DNA of 64,000 bases from Pseudomonas sp. M47T1. GTDB taxonomy: Bacteria; Pseudomonadota; Gammaproteobacteria; Pseudomonadales; Pseudomonadaceae. The notes under the pieces were generated by a model. It made no database searches. It saw nothing but the letters and a program-made list of their open reading frames with translations, and was not told the origin of the DNA. Position numbers and translations under genes: made by a program. Below, in pieces: positions 54,527-62,002 of this stretch; within the stretch, counting starts at the first letter, position 1, and every line of letters starts with the position of its first letter. The stretch is taken from NCBI RefSeq assembly GCF_000263855.1, contig NZ_AJWX01000005.1:1-64000 (forward strand), written 5' to 3'.

Positions 54527-54550
54527 CGCTGTATTGCTAACTATATAGCG
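54527..54550. promoter_or_regulatory. ModE-like 24-bp operator, box 4 (M24 peptidase / dipZ)
   Basis: CGCTGT (54527-54532, one mismatch) and ATAGCG (54545-54550), spacing 12, flanked by GTAT/ATAC so that GTATCGCT...AGCGATAC is symmetric. It lies between divergent starts at 54497 (minus) and 54678 (plus). Confidence 0.65.
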
Positions 54551-54677
54551 ATACCTTGCGCGCTAGATATCACAAAATGTTTAACTGCCTGTGAGGACTT
54601 CGCCAGTGCAGCCCGGGTAGGCTTGCCCATCGAAACAACGCCCTGCCTCGTGATCCGGTCGGAAAAAGGATATCGTC

Positions 54678-56420
54678 ATGCTGCTGTTTATCGTTGTGTA
54701 CCTGGCGGGTGTGATCAGCATCATCAGCCCGTGTATCTTGCCTGTGCTGCCCTTTGTATTCGCGCGCACCGGGCAGCCATTCGTCAAGAGCGGCCTGCCG
54801 CTGCTGGCAGGGATGGTCGTCACTTTCGCGCTGGTGGCCACCCTGGCGGCTGTCGGCGGCGCCTGGGCCGTGCAGGCGAACCAATACGGTCGCTGGATAG
54901 CCCTGGCCTTCATTGCCCTGTTTGGCCTGGCCCTGTTGTTGCCCAAGGTGGCCGACCACATCACCAGGCCCCTGGTGAGCGCGGGCAATCGCCTGTCTGA
55001 AGCCGCCGGCCATGACAGCCAGCCGCGCCCCGGTGCTTCGTTCCTGATTGGCGTGGCCACTGGCCTGCTGTGGGCACCGTGCGCCGGTCCGATCCTGGGT
55101 GGGGTGCTGGCCAGTGCCACGTTGCAAGGCGCCAATGTCGGCACTACCCTGCTGTTGCTGGCCTACGCGGCCGGGTCGGCCACCTCGCTGGCAGCGGCGC
55201 TGTTGCTGGGCGGCAAGGTGTTCAACGCGATGAAAAGCGCCTTGGGGGTGGGTGAATGGATTCGCCGCGGCCTGGGCGTGCTGATGCTGGCCGGTGCCGC
55301 GGCCATTGCCCTGGGGCTTGACACCGGGGTGCTGGCTCAGCTGTCCACCGCGTCCACCAATGACGTGGAGCAGCACTTGCTGGACAGCGTGATGGGCAAG
55401 AAAAACCGTATCACCCAGGCCGCCGCCGTCAAGGTAGGCGACAACCAGCCCCTGCCCGTGGAGGGCGACCTGCCGTCCCTGGACGGCGCCGTGCAGTGGA
55501 TCAATTCCCCACCGCTGACCGCCGAATCGCTGAAGGGCAAGGTGGTGCTGGTGGATTTCTGGACCTACTCGTGCATCAACTGCCTGCGCACCCTGCCCTA
55601 CCTCAAGGCCTGGGCCGCCAAGTACCACGACCAGGGCCTGGTGGTGATCGGTGTGCATGCGCCGGAATTCGCCTTCGAGCGTGACGTGGGCAATGTCACC
55701 GCCGCCATGAAGAAGCTGGGCATCACGTACCCGGTGGCCATCGACAACGACTACAAGATCTGGCGCGCCTTCGATAACGAATACTGGCCGGCGCATTACT
55801 TTGTCGACGCCCAGGGGCACATCCGTTACCACCACTTTGGCGAAGGCGAATACGACCAGTCCGAACGGGTTATCCAGCAACTGCTGCGCGAAGCCGGCCA
55901 TGCCCAGGTCAGCAGCGACCTGGTGAAAACCGACGCCCAGGGTGTGCAACAGGCCGCTGACAACCAGGATATGCGCTCGCCGGAAACCTATGTGGGTTAT
56001 CGCCGCTCGGAAAATTTCGCCTCCACCCCGGCGCTCACCCCCGACCGCGACGCCCACTACCAACTGCCCACCCAACCGCAACTGAACCAGTGGGGCGTGG
56101 AAGGCCAGTGGAAAATCGGCGCAGAACAGGCCACCCTCAGCCAGCCCAACGGCCGCATTGCTTACCGCTTCCAGGCCCGCGACCTGCACTTGGTGCTGGG
56201 CCCTGGCGCCCAGGGCAAGCCGATTCGGTTCAAGGTGATGATTGACGGCAAAGCCCCCGGCGACGCCCACGGCACCGACGTGGCGCCAGACGGCAGCGGC
56301 GAGGTCACCGAGCAGCGCCTGTACCAGTTGGTGCGCCAGCCGGGCGATGTCAGCCAGCATACCTTCAGCATCGAGTTCCTCGACTCCGGCGTGGCCGCCT
56401 ACGCCTTCACGTTCGGTTGA
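54678..56420 (+). CDS. dipZ: DipZ-type thiol-disulfide transmembrane protein
   Basis: 580 residues. N-terminal DsbD/CcdA-like membrane domain (six spans, about 1-235) with the redox cysteines in ISPCILPVLP and LLWAPCAGPIL; then a periplasmic TlpA/thioredoxin domain (about 260-400) with active site SCINC (WTYSCINCLRTLPYL, near residue 300); then a DipZ C-terminal beta-sandwich, carbohydrate-binding-like domain (about 430-580). It carries electrons across the membrane to periplasmic thiols. The full three-domain form is like the mycobacterial/Gram-negative DipZ. It starts divergently from the M24 gene and shares a ModE-like box. Confidence 0.9.
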   Translation: MLLFIVVYLAGVISIISPCILPVLPFVFARTGQPFVKSGLPLLAGMVVTFALVATLAAVGGAWAVQANQYGRWIALAFIALFGLALLLPKVADHITRPLVSAGNRLSEAAGHDSQPRPGASFLIGVATGLLWAPCAGPILGGVLASATLQGANVGTTLLLLAYAAGSATSLAAALLLGGKVFNAMKSALGVGEWIRRGLGVLMLAGAAAIALGLDTGVLAQLSTASTNDVEQHLLDSVMGKKNRITQAAAVKVGDNQPLPVEGDLPSLDGAVQWINSPPLTAESLKGKVVLVDFWTYSCINCLRTLPYLKAWAAKYHDQGLVVIGVHAPEFAFERDVGNVTAAMKKLGITYPVAIDNDYKIWRAFDNEYWPAHYFVDAQGHIRYHHFGEGEYDQSERVIQQLLREAGHAQVSSDLVKTDAQGVQQAADNQDMRSPETYVGYRRSENFASTPALTPDRDAHYQLPTQPQLNQWGVEGQWKIGAEQATLSQPNGRIAYRFQARDLHLVLGPGAQGKPIRFKVMIDGKAPGDAHGTDVAPDGSGEVTEQRLYQLVRQPGDVSQHTFSIEFLDSGVAAYAFTFG

Positions 56421-56593
56421 CCCCTGGTTCCCTGCCCCTTTCCTGCGCGTCGTTGCCCCTGAGGATTCGACGACGCACAGGCCTCCTCGCTGATTCAGCC
56501 AGCGCCTTGCAACCTTTCAGCCACCTGCTAGTGTCAAGTCGCGACGCACCAAGACTGGCACACTACCCTGGCATATGAAGGAGCATGCAGCCC

Positions 56594-57490
56594 ATGGGCT
56601 ACCGTTATTCGCTTGGCGCACTCACCCTTTCGCTTGCCCCCCTGCTGGCCCAGGCCGATAACGCCCGCGACTGGCAGAACACCCCGATCGACCTGAACCT
56701 GGTGTTTGGCTACTACAACCTGGTGGACAGCAACACGCCTATCGACAACGCACTGCCCATCAAGGGCCTGTCGGTGAATGCCGACGTCTATATCTTTCGC
56801 TACGCACGCTCCTTCGACGTGGCCGGGCGCAACACCGCCATCCAGTTGCTGCAACCCTATGCCGACGTCAGCGCCTCGTTCGACAACGGGCAGTTCTTCA
56901 ACGGCACCCAGCATAACGGCGGCATGGGCGATACCACGCTGGTCCTGGCCCACAACTTCATCGGCGGCCCGGCGCTGACCGCCGAGCAGTTTGCCGGCTG
57001 GACCCCGGGCACTTTCCTGTCGGGTGCAGCCTACGTGACCATGCCCACGGGCGACTACGACAAGGACCGGGTGATCAACATCGGCTCCAACCGCTGGGTG
57101 TTCAAGCCTGAACTGGCGTTCGGCACCCCGTTCGGCCCCACTTGGCTGGAAATCAACGCCTACGCATCGCTGTATGGCGACAACCACGACTACATCGGTG
57201 ACAACAAGCTGGAACAGAAGCCGCTGTACTCGATCGAGACCCACTACAGTTACACCATCAACCGCGCGCTGTGGGTGTCGGTGGACGGCACCTACACCCG
57301 TGGCGGCGAATCCCGCATCAACGGCGACTGGCAGGACAACAAGCAGGAAAGCGCCCTGGCCGGCGCCACCCTGGGGTTCAACCTGACCCCGCAATTCGGT
57401 GGCCTGGTGGCCTATTCCGACACCGTTTCCGAGCGTTCGGGGTCGCCCGACGTTAACACCTGGACCCTGCGACTGCAGTACGTCTGGTAA
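56594..57490 (+). CDS. Outer-membrane channel-like protein (phenol meta-pathway family)
   Basis: 298 residues. AAGGAG (56578-56583) is ten bases from ATG 56594, and one base from ATG 56585, so 56594 is preferred. Signal peptide (LGALTLSLAPLLAQA-DN). The mature protein is an all-beta chain with repeated amphipathic strands, ending in a terminal aromatic (LRLQYVW), and fits the 'MetA-pathway of phenol degradation' outer-membrane family (PF13557), which includes putative hydrophobic-compound porins. Function unproven. Confidence 0.8.
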   Translation: MGYRYSLGALTLSLAPLLAQADNARDWQNTPIDLNLVFGYYNLVDSNTPIDNALPIKGLSVNADVYIFRYARSFDVAGRNTAIQLLQPYADVSASFDNGQFFNGTQHNGGMGDTTLVLAHNFIGGPALTAEQFAGWTPGTFLSGAAYVTMPTGDYDKDRVINIGSNRWVFKPELAFGTPFGPTWLEINAYASLYGDNHDYIGDNKLEQKPLYSIETHYSYTINRALWVSVDGTYTRGGESRINGDWQDNKQESALAGATLGFNLTPQFGGLVAYSDTVSERSGSPDVNTWTLRLQYVW

Positions 57491-57496
57491 CCGCAG

Positions 57497-57793
57497 AACA
57501 GCAATGACACCCACGGCCCGGCGCCCGCCACCATCGACGCTCTGCTGGACGACATCGCCACGCGCTACGGGTTAGAACTGCCCCTGGCAGGCCTGCTTCG
57601 CTGGGGCAAGGCCACTGCGGATGAAGGGGGTATCCAGGACGCGCTGTTGATCGGTGAAGAGCAGTTGGGCGGTTATACCTGCACCCACTATGCCTACTGC
57701 GGACCGGACGTGGACTGGCAACTCGCAAGGGCCCGACGCGCTGTAACCGCCGTGCCAGGCGCTTTGCCCCCCATCAATCAGCAGCATCGATAG
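57497..57793 (+). pseudogene. DUF2092 remnant
   Basis: A start-less frame of 98 codons reads PATIDALLDDIATRYGLELP, LAGLLRWGKATADEGGIQDA, LLIGEEQLGGYTCTHYAYCG and PDVDWQLARARRAV, then stop at 57791. This aligns in pattern with the C-terminal half of DUF2092 secreted proteins ('...YGIELPLADL..WG...', 'GT.CDHYAFR..DVDWQ'). The N-terminal half with signal peptide and the last part are missing, so this is a fragment. Confidence 0.65.
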
Positions 57794-57881
57794 TCACTAT
57801 GCCCCCAGGTGGTTTTTGCCACGCGCCGGGCAGTCGTAAAGTTGGCTCCATGTTCTCCCCCACCCCCTCTGGAGCCTTACC

Positions 57882-58112
57882 ATGAAATCTGTACTGACCT
57901 TCAGCGTTGCCCTGTCCCTGCTCGCCACCGGCAGCGCCTTTGCCTCCCCGCAGACCGTCACCAGCCATCCTCAGGCCGTTGTCGCCCAGGACGGCGCCGA
58001 ACACGCCCGCGCCTACAACCAGCGCATGGCCCTGAACGGCAGCGACCGTAAGGCGCCGATCTATGTTGCAGAAGTGCGCAAGGAGTTCGGTTCCGACTAC
58101 CAGCGCTATTGA
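57882..58112 (+). CDS. Small periplasmic protein, unknown
   Basis: 76 residues with a clear Sec signal peptide (LTFSVALSLLATGSAFA, cut near residue 22) and a short mature chain (HARAYNQRMALNGSDRKAPI, YVAEVRKEFGSDYQRY). Preceded by GGAGCC and followed 19 bases later by a strong intrinsic terminator, so it is a real monocistronic gene. No family recognised. Confidence 0.75.
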   Translation: MKSVLTFSVALSLLATGSAFASPQTVTSHPQAVVAQDGAEHARAYNQRMALNGSDRKAPIYVAEVRKEFGSDYQRY

Positions 58113-58130
58113 GATGCAGGCCACGGCCAA

Positions 58131-58158
58131 AACCCGGTTCGGTGAACCGGGTTTTTTT
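58131..58158 (+). terminator. Strong intrinsic terminator
   Basis: AACCCGGTTC - GGT - GAACCGGGTT followed by five further T's (arms 58131-58140 and 58144-58153). Ends transcription of the 57882 gene. Confidence 0.92.
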
Positions 58159-58215
58159 GCGCCACATTCCAAATGTTACACGCCGGCGCGCCACACATTG
58201 TCTGCCCAACAAACC

Positions 58216-58326
58216 AGGCGGACACCGCAGATACCCCTGCAACGGCACGCTGAAAACAAACGGTAGAACCCGCTCCCACACGTTGGTTTCAAGCGTGCCG
58301 TTGCAGGGGTGTCTCCACGTCCGCCT
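58216..58326. repeat. 111-bp inverted-repeat element
   Basis: Arms 58216-58251 (begins AGGCGGACACC, ends AACGGCACGCT) and 58292-58326 (begins AGCGTGCCGTTGCAGGGGT, ends GTCCGCCT) are inverted copies with 19 consecutive outer-loop-side matches broken once, then an imperfect middle of 5-6 bases; loop 40 bases. It lies between the terminator and the flavin monooxygenase. Not similar to the REP types elsewhere in the window. Confidence 0.8.
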
Positions 58327-58419
58327 GTGTGTTCCACGTCAGCAAAAGGAGATGAAATCCGCTCTTTCCAGCACGCCTGCCATACTGGTTCATGAGTGGA
58401 CTGCCAAGAGAACGCTGCC

Positions 58420-59949
58420 ATGCACCGCTGTGACGTACTGATCGTCGGCGCCGGGCCCACCGGCCTGGTCCTGGCCCTGTGGCTGGCGGCCCAGGGCATT
58501 CAGGCGCGCATCATCGAACAGGAGCAGCAACCCAGTGATACGTCGCGCGCACTGGCGGTGCAGGCACGCACGCTGGAGCTGTACCAGCAACTGGGGCTCA
58601 GCGAACACGTTCTGGCCCGCGGCCACACCGTGGCGGCCATCAACCTGTGGGTCAAGGGCGAGCCGGTGGCGCACTTGCCGTTCTCTCATATCGGCGAAGG
58701 GCTTACGCCCTACAGCTTCCTGGAAATCTACCCTCAGGACGAACATGAGCGGCTGCTGACCGAACAACTGCTGGCCCGTGGCATCAGCGTGGAGCGCGGG
58801 GTTACGCTGCGCGGCTTCGTTGATCAGGGTCCACACCTGCTGGCCCAGTTACAGCACCAGGACGGCCACCTCGAATCCTGCCAGGCCGCCTACCTGGCCG
58901 GCTGCGACGGCGCCCGCTCTACCGTGCGCCACGTCCTGGGCAGCGGCTTCCCCGGCGGCACTTACCAGCAGGTGTTCTACGTGGCCGACGTCTGCGGCCA
59001 GGGCCCGGCGTTCAATGGCGAACTGCATGTAGACCTGGACGAGGCCGACTTTCTTGCCGTGTTTCCCCTGGCCGGCAGCGGCCGGGCGCGCCTGATCGGC
59101 ACCGTGCGCGACGAACGCGCGGCGCGCGCCGACACCCTGCGGTTCGAAGACATCAGCCGTCGCGCCATCGACCACCTGCAGGTACAGGTCGACCAGCTCA
59201 ACTGGTTCTCCACCTACCATGTGCACCACCGGGTCACCGAACAGTTTCGCCAGGGCCGCGCCTTTCTGCTCGGGGACGCCGCGCACATCCACAGCCCGGC
59301 GGGCGGCCAGGGCATGAACACCGGCATCGGCGACGCCATCAACCTGGCCTGGAAGCTGGCCAGCGTGCTCAAGGGCCAGGCCGACCCGCAACTGCTGGAC
59401 AGCTTCGAAATCGAACGCATCGGCTTTGCCCGGCAACTGGTGGCCACCACCGACCGGGTATTCACCTTCGCCACGGCCCAGGGCCCACTGGCCGACCTGT
59501 TGCGCACACGCCTGGCGCCCTTGCTTATCCCTCGCGCACTGGCCCTGGGGCCGGTGCGCGAATGGCTGTTTCGCACGGTGTCGCAACTCACCCTGAACTA
59601 CCGGCAAAGCGCCCTCAGCGACGGCGTGGCCGGCCATGTGCACGGCGGCGACCGTCTGCCGTGGGTGGCGGTGGACGGCGTGGACAACTTCAACACCCTG
59701 CGTGCCATCGAATGGCAAGTGCACGTGTACGGCGACACGGAGGAACGCGTGCGCGCGGTGTGTGAGGTCGAAGGGTTGGGGCTGCACGTGTACCCCTGGC
59801 AGCAGGCCTATGGCCACGCCGGATTTGCCCGCAACGCGCTGTACCTGGTCCGGCCGGATGGCTATGTGGCGCTGGCCGCCGGCGATCACCAGGCATCAAC
59901 ACTCACCGACTACCTGGCGCGCAGCCCGCGCCGGCCACAATCCCTGTAG
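58420..59949 (+). CDS. FAD-dependent aromatic monooxygenase (PheA/TfdB family)
   Basis: 509 residues from ATG 58420. FAD fingerprint DVLIVGAGPTGLVLALWLAA at the N-terminus, DGARSTVRHVLG (DG motif, about residue 168) and GDAAHIHSPAGGQGMNTGIG (GD motif, about 288) define a class A flavoprotein hydroxylase. A thioredoxin-like C-terminal region follows. Such enzymes hydroxylate phenolic or polyketide-like rings with NAD(P)H and O2. Context gives no substrate. The ribosome site is weak (AAGAG). Confidence 0.87.
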   Translation: MHRCDVLIVGAGPTGLVLALWLAAQGIQARIIEQEQQPSDTSRALAVQARTLELYQQLGLSEHVLARGHTVAAINLWVKGEPVAHLPFSHIGEGLTPYSFLEIYPQDEHERLLTEQLLARGISVERGVTLRGFVDQGPHLLAQLQHQDGHLESCQAAYLAGCDGARSTVRHVLGSGFPGGTYQQVFYVADVCGQGPAFNGELHVDLDEADFLAVFPLAGSGRARLIGTVRDERAARADTLRFEDISRRAIDHLQVQVDQLNWFSTYHVHHRVTEQFRQGRAFLLGDAAHIHSPAGGQGMNTGIGDAINLAWKLASVLKGQADPQLLDSFEIERIGFARQLVATTDRVFTFATAQGPLADLLRTRLAPLLIPRALALGPVREWLFRTVSQLTLNYRQSALSDGVAGHVHGGDRLPWVAVDGVDNFNTLRAIEWQVHVYGDTEERVRAVCEVEGLGLHVYPWQQAYGHAGFARNALYLVRPDGYVALAAGDHQASTLTDYLARSPRRPQSL

Positions 59950-60043
59950 CACGTAAGGCATTGACGAATACAGCAGCGCAAGCTTTTACGGAACTGGCCT
60001 TTTGCCTTTATGTCTGACTCCCGGACAAAGGGAGTTTATGGTC

Positions 60044-60268
60044 ATGCATACGTTGCACCGTTTTGAAATTCACTACCGCCTCCACGGCCGCCCGTGCCAC
60101 TTCGTGCAACGGGACACGCTGATGACCGACGCCGACGCCTGGTACTACGCCTCGCTGCACTCGGGCACAGGCCTTGGCCTGCAGGTGGACAGTGGCTGCC
60201 AGGTTGCCTTGCGCCAGCAGGCCGGGGACGCGGGGCTGAGCGATGTGACGTGGGTGAAGTTGCCTTGA
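60044..60268 (+). CDS. Small Pseudomonas protein (DUF6555-like)
   Basis: 74 residues from ATG 60044; GGGAG is nine bases upstream (ATG 60038 is only three bases away and would add Met-Val). Sequence MHTLHRFEIHYRLHGRPCHF, then DADAWYYASLHSG, resembles the short Pseudomonas family annotated DUF6555 ('...Y.L.G....FV.R...M..A.AWH.A...'), an assignment from memory. Soluble, no signal peptide. Function unknown. Confidence 0.65.
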   Translation: MHTLHRFEIHYRLHGRPCHFVQRDTLMTDADAWYYASLHSGTGLGLQVDSGCQVALRQQAGDAGLSDVTWVKLP

Positions 60269-61041
60269 TGGCGGCATTTCAGGACGCAGCCGACAGGGGC
60301 ATCGTTGCCGCCCTACAAGGGCTCTGAAGACCCCGTGGGAGGTGACAAAACCGCGCTGGCTTTCCTAGTGCGGCATTGCCATCGTGCGGGGCGTGACCTT
60401 GTTCAATGCCTCGCTCACGGCCAACATGCTCGCCGCTTTCCAGCGTGGAAAAACCGTACAACCGCCCCTGATCAGCCCGGCCCCCACGGCCACATCCCCT
60501 GCGCTAACCCTCAAACAACCCGCTGACTAATGAGTCATTTTTCAGCCACATAGTCGTCTTTACGCCCCAAAGCCCGATGAACACTGGCCGCCGCCGACTA
60601 TTATGTAGTGCCTCGAAAAATTCACTACAAAAGGTGTTGACGCCCTCTTCGTCACCTTGCATAGTGAGGCTGTCTCCCCGATCGGGAGCCAAGGCAAGGG
60701 TGTCAAAGCTGTACGACAAGCCGTCGTCCGGTTGCGTGATGTGTACTGCCCACAAGGCAGATTGATGAAAAGCTGACCGGCAGGTGGCCCATATCGGGCA
60801 AACCAGGCTGGCGAGACGATCTCAACATGCTTGTGGCTGACTGCAGTAACGTCATCCGTGGTATCGCTGAACCGTCGCGTCCTCCTCCCTGCTGTAGCGG
60901 CTTTCCCTCAACGCTACACACATCCCTCCCTGGTCATCTGCAACCGGCTTTTGCCTTGCAGCGCAGTGTATTGGCCGATTGGGGGCCATGTTTGAACTCA
61001 TCACAGACAAGACGAAATAACAGTCGAAGGGGGCTTACATT
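60269..61041. other. Gene-poor interval with weak coding traces
   Basis: 773 bases. A minus-strand frame (60504-60755) is listed separately. On the plus strand 60366-60530 an open frame reads GIAIVRGVTLFNASLTANML and then AAFQRGKTVQP, ending at TAA, which looks like the tail of a lost protein gene but lacks a start. The rest (60756-61041) shows nothing beyond the promoter region for the 61042 gene (GAAGGGGGC ribosome site). Confidence 0.4.
60504..60755 (-). CDS. Possible small protein, TTG start
   Basis: 83 codons, acidic to neutral soluble sequence (WAVHITQPDDGLSYSFDTLA, EEGVNTFCSEFFEALHNSRR, VFIGLWGVKTTMWL). Amino-acid composition looks protein-like and the frame is better than any overlapping one, but the start would be TTG, no clear ribosome site is seen, and base composition is lower in G+C than neighbours, so this could be a relic. 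Confidence 0.35.
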   Translation of the reverse strand: MWAVHITQPDDGLSYSFDTLALAPDRGDSLTMQGDEEGVNTFCSEFFEALHNSRRRPVFIGLWGVKTTMWLKNDSLVSGLFEG

Positions 61042-61371
61042 ATGAACTTGAACAATCAACCTACCATTGAAGAACTGGCTCAATTGTTCGCATCGCGCAA
61101 GGACACGCTGGACAACCACATCCTGTGGGTCTGCGAATCGGGCGAAGTTCATATCGATGGGATGGCTCGCCACGCAGGCGAGACCGAATTCGAACAAAGC
61201 AAGCCGACCATGCGGGCCCGGTTGCGCACCTACCGCCGCGGCCAGGGCTACATAGGCCGCAAGGCGGCAGCGGATCGCGAATTCCTGGGGCGCGTGCTGC
61301 ACACCCTCAAGCATGAATGGCCGAACGCGCGTCAGGCGCGTCAGGTCAAGGTCATCGATCAGTACTGCTGA
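61042..61371 (+). CDS. Conserved hypothetical 109-residue protein
   Basis: 109 residues from ATG 61042, with GAAGGGGGC upstream. Soluble and charged: MNLNNQPTIEELAQLFASRK, ILWVCESGEVHIDGMARHAG, RGQGYIGRKAAADREFLGRV, LKHEWPNARQ. No family recognised; the 'VHIDG' and 'GYIGRKAA' pieces look conserved-protein-like. Ends at a perfect hairpin terminator shared with the convergent gene. Confidence 0.72.
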   Translation: MNLNNQPTIEELAQLFASRKDTLDNHILWVCESGEVHIDGMARHAGETEFEQSKPTMRARLRTYRRGQGYIGRKAAADREFLGRVLHTLKHEWPNARQARQVKVIDQYC

Positions 61372-61377
61372 TTGTTC

Positions 61378-61417
61378 ATAACGCGGGGGCTGGCTTTCAA
61401 GCCAGCCCCCGCGTTAT
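61378..61417. terminator. Perfect bidirectional terminator hairpin
   Basis: ATAACGCGGGGGCTGGCTT (61378-61396) and its exact reverse complement (61399-61417) with a 2-base centre, between the convergent genes at 61042 and 61425. Confidence 0.9.
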
Positions 61418-61424
61418 TGATGTC

Positions 61425-61637
61425 TCACGCCTGCCAGCCTTGATTGCGCTGTTCACGCACGGCCTGCCACTCGGCATAGGCCCACACCCCGGTGGCCAAC
61501 AGTGCCCCGACCACCGCCAACCCCCAGTGGTGGCGTTCGCAAATACTGCACAGCACCTGCAGCGTCAGCAGGAAGATCCCTGCCCCCAGAAACGGTCGCG
61601 CCCCCCGGGGCGGTGGTGGCGTGTCATAGTCCTTCAT
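61425..61637 (-). CDS. Small two-span membrane protein
   Basis: 70 residues. A proline-rich basic start (MKDYDTPPPPRGARPF), two hydrophobic helices (about 18-33 and 38-55) and a charged tail (EWQAVREQRNQGWQA). No family recognised. Convergent to the 61042 gene behind the shared terminator; AGGAAC upstream of the start. Confidence 0.68.
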   Translation of the reverse strand: MKDYDTPPPPRGARPFLGAGIFLLTLQVLCSICERHHWGLAVVGALLATGVWAYAEWQAVREQRNQGWQA

Positions 61638-61909
61638 GCGCGGGTGTTCCTTGTTCTTGTGATCAGCATTGACCCCACGTTACCACGCCAGCGGGATTCA
61701 TACAGCGGGACCGAAACACGTCCAAAAAAGTGCACAGATGCTGCAACTTGAGGCACGATGCACACCTAGCCATCTATAAAATCAATAACACTGTGCACAA
61801 TGAACACCGCTCCACATGCCGCCTGCCCTGTTTTTTCCGCGCTGCGCGCTGGCCCGTAACTTGCTCTGCCAAGGCCCGTCAACCCCATGATTGCCTGCGG
61901 AGAATAACA

Positions 61910-62002
61910 ATGAGTTTGGTAGGCATTGGCGCATCGGCCGCCTGTTACCTGATGCTGCGCGTGGGCAGCCCACAGCGCGCGAACACCGTGACGCAACTGT
62001 GA
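61910..62002 (+). CDS. 30-residue leader ORF coupled to pucR
   Basis: ATG 61910 with a strong GGAGA ribosome site seven bases upstream; sequence MSLVGIGASAACYLMLRVGS then PQRANTVTQL and a stop at 62000-62002 that overlaps the pucR GTG (61999-62001). Translation of pucR therefore should depend on it. The hydrophobic start plus basic end looks like the C-terminal helix of a nucleobase permease (codB-type) brought next to a start codon, i.e. a possible internally deleted permease gene, or a genuine small ORF. Confidence 0.5.
   Translation: MSLVGIGASAACYLMLRVGSPQRANTVTQL

Noticed and set aside
54570-56360. Long minus-strand frame opposite dipZ (also 47761-49437 opposite arnT and 58849-59889 opposite the monooxygenase)
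   Set aside because: Antisense shadows of well-supported genes; no signal, domain or ribosome site.
60366-60530. Plus-strand coding trace ending LTLKQPAD
   Set aside because: No start codon, ribosome site or recognisable family; mentioned only in the interval entry.
61728-61800. Three TGTGCAC/GTGCACA words upstream of pucR as a PucR operator
   Set aside because: Short 6-7 base words with irregular spacing; not distinguishable from chance without relatives.
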